From Bacteroidota bacterium (GTDB taxonomy: Bacteria > Bacteroidota > Bacteroidia > Bacteroidales > UBA10428), in NCBI GenBank assembly GCA_024640925.1, contig JAHEEB010000396.1, positions 1-5,134 of the forward strand: a DNA stretch of 5,134 nucleotides, in the 5' to 3' direction. The translations under genes and the position numbers were made by a program. Positions within the stretch are counted from its first letter, which is position 1. Each line of letters opens with the position of its first letter. Positions 1 to 5,134 of the stretch are shown here, piece after piece. The notes beneath the pieces are model-generated. The model did not search any database, was not told where the DNA came from, and worked only from the letters and a program-made list of their open reading frames with translations.

Positions 1-107
1 TATTTGTAAGAATTTATACTTAAAAAATGGAGCTCAGGTTACCTATTCTTTCAAAAAAATGATTTTTATTCATGTAATTTTTTTTTCCTGTAAATAAAAA
101 TATTTGA

Positions 108-1262
108 TCAACTTAGCTTCTGAAAGGTTTTCCACCATATTTCCGGAACCTCATGGTTACATGCTTTTAAATAATCGTCGTATGAACATGCAACCATAAC
201 TTTCGTTTCATCTTTCATATTAGGTATTTCAAGCCACCAACGTTCCGTAAGCATACTCTTATAAAATGTCATCTCAAAATCAAGGTCGGTATGGCCAACA
301 ATAAAGGTTTTAAAGTTTGAATTATCACTTACCGGTACCTCTACTACCCTAAAATCAAGTCCTTCGATGAAATGCCAAATCATTTGTGCTGCAAGAACCG
401 AAGTATGATTGTTTGTATCGTGTTTGGGATTGGTTTCAAATATTCCAAATAATCTGACTAAATCACTTACTCCAGCATAGCGGGCAATTTGGCAAGCCTC
501 TTCTGCATAAAAACCATTTGGTGAAGGCCTGAAGTGTCCTGGAGCGTCGGATTGCCTTATAGCCCCCATATCAAAACTTACTATATCCGTATCACGCAGG
601 TAGGGTTCAATTTTTTTTAAGTCATCTCTGATTTCACCTAAACGAATGGCATCATGAAATAATTTACCAATAAATTCGATATTATATTTTTCGGTGAGAT
701 ATGCCTGATGCCCAATGTTCATAAATTTAAACAAAGTCCTTTTCTTCAATAATATTTCAAATAGATAGGAATCGGAACTGGGTTTTAGTACTTCTCGCTG
801 AGAGTCGATTCGTGAGTCAAAAACAACCAGGTTTATTTTTTCCTGGTAATTTTCAAAAGCTTGAAAAACAGGCAAAGTTAATTCCTGGGTTCCACCTATT
901 ATTATAATAGTAAGATTGGCACAAAGAAGTTGATAAACTAAATCTTTAAGAGCAAAGTAAGTGTCAATGTAAGTGTTTCCAGGCTTTAGGTTCCCCAAAT
1001 CAACAACTTTAAGTTTGTTAGAGGGACTTATTAGCTTATACAGCTCACTTCTTATATTATTAGGTGCAAGAGCAGCACCTTTATTATATGAATTCCTGTC
1101 TTCGGGTACGCCAAGCAATGCCAGATTATATCGACTAAGATCCATAATCCTGTTGCTTGCAGTATGTATATTTATTGTCTTACTAAACAGCTCTTCACAT
1201 TGTAAATAATATTCCTCAGGTTTATCAAGTTCAACAGGATCAAGGTAGTCTGTTAGTTCCAT
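108..1262 (-). CDS. Arginase/formimidoylglutamase-fold protein, probably inactive as a ureohydrolase
   Basis: This 384-residue protein belongs to the ureohydrolase (arginase, agmatinase, formimidoylglutamase) superfamily. Seen: an N-terminal GVPEDRNSYNKGAALAPNNIR-like stretch (51-71) matching the family's 'GxPxD...GxxxGPxxIR' entry. The three metal-site blocks follow: GGTQELT (123-129, usually GGDHS), FDSRID (148-153, usually DAHxD) and SFDMGAIRQSDAPG (229-242, usually SxDxDxxDPxxxP). A late FETNPKHD block (275-282) matches the family's 'ExNPxxD'. By alignment with arginase, D149, D153 and D231 remain, but the other ligands become Q126, R151 and G233. About 80 further residues (300-384) follow the fold and are rich in Trp (RWWLEIP, EIWWKTF). 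No signal peptide or membrane segment is visible, so it is likely cytoplasmic. The start ATG lies 8 bases after the topA stop, which points to cotranscription. Automated pipelines often call such proteins formimidoylglutamase (HutG), but I see no his-utilisation neighbours and would not transfer that function. Fold assignment is confident; function is unknown. Confidence 0.85.
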   Translation of the reverse strand: MELTDYLDPVELDKPEEYYLQCEELFSKTINIHTASNRIMDLSRYNLALLGVPEDRNSYNKGAALAPNNIRSELYKLISPSNKLKVVDLGNLKPGNTYIDTYFALKDLVYQLLCANLTIIIIGGTQELTLPVFQAFENYQEKINLVVFDSRIDSQREVLKPSSDSYLFEILLKKRTLFKFMNIGHQAYLTEKYNIEFIGKLFHDAIRLGEIRDDLKKIEPYLRDTDIVSFDMGAIRQSDAPGHFRPSPNGFYAEEACQIARYAGVSDLVRLFGIFETNPKHDTNNHTSVLAAQMIWHFIEGLDFRVVEVPVSDNSNFKTFIVGHTDLDFEMTFYKSMLTERWWLEIPNMKDETKVMVACSYDDYLKACNHEVPEIWWKTFQKLS

Positions 1263-1270
1263 ATGATGGT

Positions 1271-3589
1271 TTATTTTTTCTTCGTTTTTGTTTTCTTTTT
1301 ATCAGAACCTTGAATGATTTTTAAACAGTCTTCTTTTGATAAATCTTTTGGTTCGATTTCTTTAGGTATTTTAAAATTATTCTTTTTATAAGAAATATAT
1401 GGGCCCCATCTTCCATTTAGTATCTGTAATTCTGGTTCATCCTCAAAAACCTTGATATACTTATTCTTATCCTTTTCTCTTTTTTCTTCAATTAGTTCAA
1501 TAGCTCTTTCATGAGTGATAGTATAGGGGTCATCAATGTTTTTCTTCAAAGAGACAAATTTATTATCATGCCTAATATATGGACCAAATTTGCCCACAGA
1601 CACAATTATTTCTTTGTCTTCGTAGGTTCCGACATTTCTTGGCAATTGAAATAAGTTCATAGCCTGCTCAAGGGTTATCGTTTCTAGTTGCTGGCCTTTA
1701 ATCATACTGGCAAAGCGCGGTTTTTCGCCTGATGTCTCTTCTTTTTCGCCGATTTGTATAACAGGACCATATCTCCCCATACGGGCAAAAACAGGTTTAC
1801 CTGTAGCCGGATCGTTTCCTAGTAATCTTTCACCTTTAGAATATTCAGAAACTTTCAATGTTTCTTCAACTTGTTTGTGGAATGGTTTATAAAAAACATC
1901 TATCATTTTTTTCCATTCCATTTTTCCGGCAGCAATATCATCAAATTCTTTTTCGACAGTAGCTGTAAAACTAAAATCCAAAATTTCTTTGAAATGTTCA
2001 ATTAAAAAGTCGTTCACAATCACACCTATATTATCAGGGAATAATTTGGACTTTTCAGTTCCTGTTATCTCGGTACGAACCTCGCTTTTAATTTCATTGC
2101 TAACTAAGGTGAGCAACTGATATTTACGTTCCAAACCTTCGCGGTCTTCTTTAAGAACATAGCCCCTGTTTTGAATTGTAGAGATGGTAGGGGCATAAGT
2201 AGATGGACGGCCAATACCTAGTTCCTCCAATTTACGTACAAGGCTGGCTTCGGTATATCTGGGAGGATGTAATGTAAACTTCTGGACTGCTGTAATGGAT
2301 TTACGTAAAAGAGATTGTCCAATTTTCACAGCAGGAAGAAGACCCGTTTCTTCCTCTTCATTTTCATCGTCAGTTGATTCGATATAAACTTTCAGAAATC
2401 CCTCAAATTTAAGTACTTCTCCTTGTGCAACAAAAATTTCCGAAGTATTTGATACATTAATATCAATGGTTGTGCGTTCCAGTTTTGCATCACTCATCTG
2501 TGAAGCAATTGTTCGCTTCCAAATTAGTTCATACAATCTCTTTTCATTATTGCTTCCTGAAATTGAAGATTTTTCAAAGTATGCAGGTCTGATTGCTTCA
2601 TGAGCTTCCTGAGCACCTTTTGATTTCGTCTTAAACTGGCGTACTTCCGAGAATTCCTTCCCGAATTCTTTTTCAATTATAGCTTTGGCAGCATTTATTG
2701 CTAAATCTGATAGATTTACCGAATCGGTACGCATATAAGTAATAAATCCCGATTCATATAATCGTTGAGCCAATGTCATAGTCTGCGATACCGAGAAACC
2801 TAATTTTCGGCTGGCTTCCTGCTGCAAAGTAGAAGTAGTAAAAGGTGCCGCAGGAGATTTTTTTGAAGGTTTTGTAGTAACATTTTTTACAGAAAAAGCA
2901 GCGGTTTTACACTTTTCAAGAAAAGCTTTAGCCTCGGCCTCCTTAATAAACCGTTTATTCAATTCACCTTTTAATAAACCTTTAGCGCCTTCAACATTAA
3001 AATCGCCCTGAACACGAAAAGCAGAGGTTGATTGAAATGAATTGATTTCCCTTTCTCTATCAACAATAAGACGTACAGCTACACTTTGAACCCTTCCGGC
3101 AGACAAAGAAGGTTTTACTTTTTTCCATAGAACAGGCGAAAGCTCAAAACCCACCAACCTGTCAAGAACTCTTCTGGCTTGTTGCGCATTTACAAGGTTT
3201 TGGTCGATTGCACGAAATTGTTTAATCGAATCTTTTATAGCCTTTTCTGTAATCTCGTGAAAAACAATACGTCTGGTTTTGTCTTTCGACAGTTTTAACT
3301 CTTCTGACAAGTGCCATGCTATAGCTTCTCCCTCGCGGTCCTCATCGGAAGCTAACCAGATAGTCTTCGCTGTCTTCACAAGTTTCTTAAGTTCGGCAAC
3401 TAGCTTCTTCTTATCTTCCGGAACAATATATTGTGGATCATAGTTGTTTTTAAGATCTACACCATATTCTTTCTTCGAAAGATCACGAATGTGTCCCATG
3501 CTCGACGTCACCTGAAAATCCTTTCCCAGGAATTTTTCAATTGTCTTTGCTTTGGCAGGTGATTCAACAATTACAAGATTTTCAATCAT
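1271..3589 (-). CDS. topA: DNA topoisomerase I (type IA)
   Basis: TopA relaxes negatively supercoiled DNA by nicking one strand through a 5'-phosphotyrosine link and passing the other. Numbered from the ATG at 3589 (772 residues): the TOPRIM domain (about 3-113) holds the VESPAKAKTIEKFLG motif with the catalytic Glu (E9) and the DEDREGEAIAWH acidic triad (D82, D84, E86) that binds magnesium. Type IA core motifs follow: QQARRVLDRLVGFELSP (136-152), SAGRVQSVAVRLI (163-175), GFITYMRTDS with the nucleophile Y285 and R287, EAHEAIRP (328-335) and LEELGIGRPSTYAPTI (454-469). An acidic loop (about 406-415) interrupts the core. The C-terminus has no CxxC zinc ribbons; only two cysteines exist in the protein. 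It carries instead three G(R/K)(Y/F/W)GP(V/Y)I repeats (about 601-614, 662-673, 723-732), like the zinc-free C-terminal repeats of many non-proteobacterial TopA proteins, then a Lys-rich tail. A TTG codon directly precedes the chosen ATG, but ATG gives the usual MIENLVIVESPAK start. First gene of a likely two-gene transcript. Confidence 0.98.
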   Translation of the reverse strand: MIENLVIVESPAKAKTIEKFLGKDFQVTSSMGHIRDLSKKEYGVDLKNNYDPQYIVPEDKKKLVAELKKLVKTAKTIWLASDEDREGEAIAWHLSEELKLSKDKTRRIVFHEITEKAIKDSIKQFRAIDQNLVNAQQARRVLDRLVGFELSPVLWKKVKPSLSAGRVQSVAVRLIVDREREINSFQSTSAFRVQGDFNVEGAKGLLKGELNKRFIKEAEAKAFLEKCKTAAFSVKNVTTKPSKKSPAAPFTTSTLQQEASRKLGFSVSQTMTLAQRLYESGFITYMRTDSVNLSDLAINAAKAIIEKEFGKEFSEVRQFKTKSKGAQEAHEAIRPAYFEKSSISGSNNEKRLYELIWKRTIASQMSDAKLERTTIDINVSNTSEIFVAQGEVLKFEGFLKVYIESTDDENEEEETGLLPAVKIGQSLLRKSITAVQKFTLHPPRYTEASLVRKLEELGIGRPSTYAPTISTIQNRGYVLKEDREGLERKYQLLTLVSNEIKSEVRTEITGTEKSKLFPDNIGVIVNDFLIEHFKEILDFSFTATVEKEFDDIAAGKMEWKKMIDVFYKPFHKQVEETLKVSEYSKGERLLGNDPATGKPVFARMGRYGPVIQIGEKEETSGEKPRFASMIKGQQLETITLEQAMNLFQLPRNVGTYEDKEIIVSVGKFGPYIRHDNKFVSLKKNIDDPYTITHERAIELIEEKREKDKNKYIKVFEDEPELQILNGRWGPYISYKKNNFKIPKEIEPKDLSKEDCLKIIQGSDKKKTKTKKK

Positions 3590-3656
3590 CAATTTCTCAT
3601 TTAATAAATAAGTAGTCCTGTGCTTTATACTATTTATATATTATTTTCGCGGATTC

Positions 3657-3668
3657 AAAAGTTTATAA
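3657..3668. repeat. 12-base direct repeat, copy 1 (topA side)
   Basis: AAAAGTTTATAA here is repeated exactly at 3839-3850. This copy forms most of an inverted repeat at 3658-3674 (AAAGTTT, 3-base loop ATA, AAACTTT) with perfect 7-base arms. It lies about 70 bases upstream of the topA start. It could be an operator, but in DNA this AT-rich a chance match is quite possible. Confidence 0.3.
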
Positions 3669-3838
3669 AACTTTATATTCTTTAAAAAACAATTTTCAGC
3701 TTAAAAATAAATAATTAATACTTTTATAAAAAAATGTGAGTTACTATGAAAACGAACAAATATGTAAATAAAACTTGTAGCAAATATGAATAAAATTTTT
3801 CAATCCAAACCTATCGAATAAAATATGTTCTGTTTATA

Positions 3839-3850
3839 AAAAGTTTATAA
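3839..3850. repeat. 12-base direct repeat, copy 2 (PBP side)
   Basis: This second exact copy of AAAAGTTTATAA ends 17 bases before the PBP1A start codon. Its core GTTTATAA also occurs 11 bases earlier (3832-3839), so two copies sit about one helical turn apart. The position fits a leader or operator element, but low sequence complexity makes this weak evidence. Confidence 0.3.
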
Positions 3851-3867
3851 TCAAAAAAAACTGCAAA

Positions 3868-5134
3868 ATGAACCTTAAGAAAAACAACCTGATTTTTTGG
3901 TCAATATTAGGGACTCCGCTTTTTGTTATTATTGTGTTGTTTATTTTGGCATCAACAGGTAATTTGGGATACATGCCCCGAATTGAAGATTTGGAGAATC
4001 CGAAAATTAACCTGGCTACCCAGATTATTAGCGATGATGGACAAGTTTTAGGATCAATCTATACAAAAAACCAAAACCGTACCTATATTGAATACAACCG
4101 GTTACCAAAAAGCCTTGTTACGGCACTTATTGCTACCGAAGATATCAGGTTTTACAACCATTCAGGGATTGATTTCAAAGGTACAGCCAGAGCTTTCTTC
4201 TTACTTGGAACAAAGGGTGGAGGAAGTACTATTACTCAGCAACTTGCTAAACAGCTTTTTCATGAACAGGCACTAACTTTTAGTGAGAGAATTAAACAAA
4301 AATTCAAAGAATATATTATTGCTGCCAAACTTGAGCGTTCATATACTAAAGACGAGATTATTGCTCTTTATTTCAATCAGTACGATTTTCTTTACAATGC
4401 TGTTGGAATTCACTCAGCTAGCCAGATTTATTTCAATAAATTGCCCGACTCACTTAAAATTGAAGAAGCTGCTGTTCTTGTGGGTATGGCAAAAAACCCA
4501 TCCATTTATAATCCTAAACGGTTCCCAGAAAATTCACTGAACAGACGAAATACTGTTTTATCACAAATGTATAAATACGGGTTTATTACAAAAGAAGTAC
4601 TGGATTCTTTAAAAACTCTGCCTTTAAAAATCACTTACAGACCAGCAAGTCATAACGTTGGCCCTGCAACCTATTTTCGCGAATATATTAAACAATATAT
4701 GACCTGCAAAGAACCAAAACGCAAGAATTATAGTAACTATAAATCGTTCCAGGAAGATTCTGTGCTTTGGATTGAAGATCCTCTCTTTGGATGGTGCAAT
4801 AAAAACTTTAAACCCGATAGTAAAACTCCTTATGATATCTATACAGATGGTTTAAAAATTTATACAACGATTAATTATAATATGCAGCTTTATGCTGAAG
4901 AGGCGGTTCGGGCACATATCGGAGGTTACCTTCAAAAAGAATTCTTCAAAGAAAAGAAAGGAAAAAAGAGAGCACCTTTTTCGCCAAAGTTAACAAACCA
5001 ACAAGTAGATGAAATAATAAAATCGGCAATCAGACAATCTGATAGAGGAAAGATGCTATTTAACAAAGGTATGTCTCTGGAATCGATATACCGGGCATTT
5101 AAAAAACCTGTTGAAATGACCGTTTTTGACTGGG
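3868..5134 (+). CDS. mrcA: Penicillin-binding protein 1A, class A bifunctional peptidoglycan synthase (3' end missing)
   Basis: Class A PBPs polymerise lipid II into glycan strands and cross-link the stem peptides in the periplasm. The window holds 422 codons with no stop, so the gene is cut by the window edge. Seen: a short basic cytoplasmic start (MNLKKNN), one membrane anchor (about 7-29), then a GT51 glycosyltransferase domain with all five motifs. These are ATEDIRFYNHSGID (89-102, catalytic E91), GGGSTITQQLAKQLF (117-131), KQKFKEY (143-149, second catalytic E148), IIALYFNQYDF...GIHSASQIYF (164-189) and AAVLVGMAKNPSIYNP (201-216) followed by an RR pair (226-227). The linker start DGLKIYTTINYNMQ (about 327-340) and AEEAV are typical of the passage toward the transpeptidase domain. 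The catalytic SxxK, SxN and KTG motifs lie beyond the window. Bacteroidota homologues are roughly 750-830 residues, so nearly half is missing. The ATG at 3868 has an A-rich leader and no Shine-Dalgarno site, as is normal in this phylum. The PBP1A family is clear; mrcA is a family label rather than proof of orthology with the E. coli gene. Confidence 0.95.
   Translation, partial: MNLKKNNLIFWSILGTPLFVIIVLFILASTGNLGYMPRIEDLENPKINLATQIISDDGQVLGSIYTKNQNRTYIEYNRLPKSLVTALIATEDIRFYNHSGIDFKGTARAFFLLGTKGGGSTITQQLAKQLFHEQALTFSERIKQKFKEYIIAAKLERSYTKDEIIALYFNQYDFLYNAVGIHSASQIYFNKLPDSLKIEEAAVLVGMAKNPSIYNPKRFPENSLNRRNTVLSQMYKYGFITKEVLDSLKTLPLKITYRPASHNVGPATYFREYIKQYMTCKEPKRKNYSNYKSFQEDSVLWIEDPLFGWCNKNFKPDSKTPYDIYTDGLKIYTTINYNMQLYAEEAVRAHIGGYLQKEFFKEKKGKKRAPFSPKLTNQQVDEIIKSAIRQSDRGKMLFNKGMSLESIYRAFKKPVEMTVFDW

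Larger units (their letters stand above)
3590..3867. promoter_or_regulatory. Divergent intergenic region between topA and the PBP1A gene
   Basis: About 280 bases, very AT-rich, separate two genes that point away from each other, so promoters for both must lie here or run in from inside the neighbours (inference). I could not find a full Bacteroidota-type promoter (TTTG near -33 with TAnnTTTG near -7) on either strand. The nearest is AACTTTTG on the minus strand (3663 to 3656), one mismatch from the -7 box and about 70 bases upstream of topA, but no -33 element sits at the right spacing. The region also holds a 12-base direct repeat and a short inverted repeat, listed separately. No ORF or structured RNA is evident. 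Confidence 0.6.

Noticed and set aside
20..73. Minus-strand 17-codon ORF (MNKNHFFERIGNLSSIF)
   Set aside because: It is too short and has no supporting signal or similarity. It is more likely part of the spacer before the next gene to the left.
20..107. Possible terminator after the arginase-like gene (T tracts and short palindromes such as AGGTTACCT and GAGCTC)
   Set aside because: The arms are only 4-6 bases, mostly A/T, and no stable GC-rich stem precedes a T run on the minus strand. Transcription may continue into the next gene.
973..1209. Plus-strand ORF of 78 codons
   Set aside because: It lies entirely opposite the arginase-like gene, whose frame is supported by family motifs. Its Leu/Ser-rich product has no recognisable domain.
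3656..3692. Candidate topA promoter (AACTTTTG with an upstream TTG)
   Set aside because: The -7 box has a mismatch in its TA and the TTG is about 26 bases away, longer than the usual Bacteroidota spacing, so I did not list it as a promoter.
4088..4540. Two plus-strand ORFs of 62 and 85 codons
   Set aside because: Both are alternate frames inside the PBP1A gene, where the GT51 motifs in the frame from 3868 show the real coding sense.

Overview
The window looks like a chromosomal segment of a Bacteroidota bacterium, probably a marine or gut Bacteroidales/Marinilabiliales-type lineage, though I cannot place it more finely. The reasons are strongly AT-rich intergenic DNA, A-rich leaders in place of Shine-Dalgarno sites, a TopA without zinc ribbons, an arginase-like protein of the type found in Bacteroidota, and a PBP1A with the linker layout seen in that phylum. 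All three genes look intact, apart from the PBP gene running off the right edge. I see no mobile element, CRISPR array, tRNA or rRNA.

Layout: positions 1-107 are AT-rich and non-coding as far as I can see. On the minus strand, read right to left, come topA (DNA topoisomerase I, 3589 to 1271) and then, 8 bases after its stop, a gene for an arginase/formimidoylglutamase-fold protein (1262 to 108). The tight spacing suggests one transcript. About 280 bases of AT-rich DNA (3590-3867) separate topA from a divergent plus-strand gene. That gene encodes a class A penicillin-binding protein (PBP1A type), starts at 3868 and is cut at 5134 after its glycosyltransferase domain and the beginning of its transpeptidase part.

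Functionally, TopA relaxes negative supercoils and PBP1A polymerises and cross-links peptidoglycan; both are core housekeeping functions. The arginase-like protein is the puzzle. It keeps the ureohydrolase fold signatures, but three of the six canonical manganese ligands are replaced, so it is unlikely to be a normal arginase, agmatinase or formimidoylglutamase. From memory, similar proteins sit between topA and the gld/por type IX secretion genes in many Bacteroidota. The next gene to the left would test that here. No clearly new multi-gene system is visible; the ligand-poor arginase homologue is the best lead.
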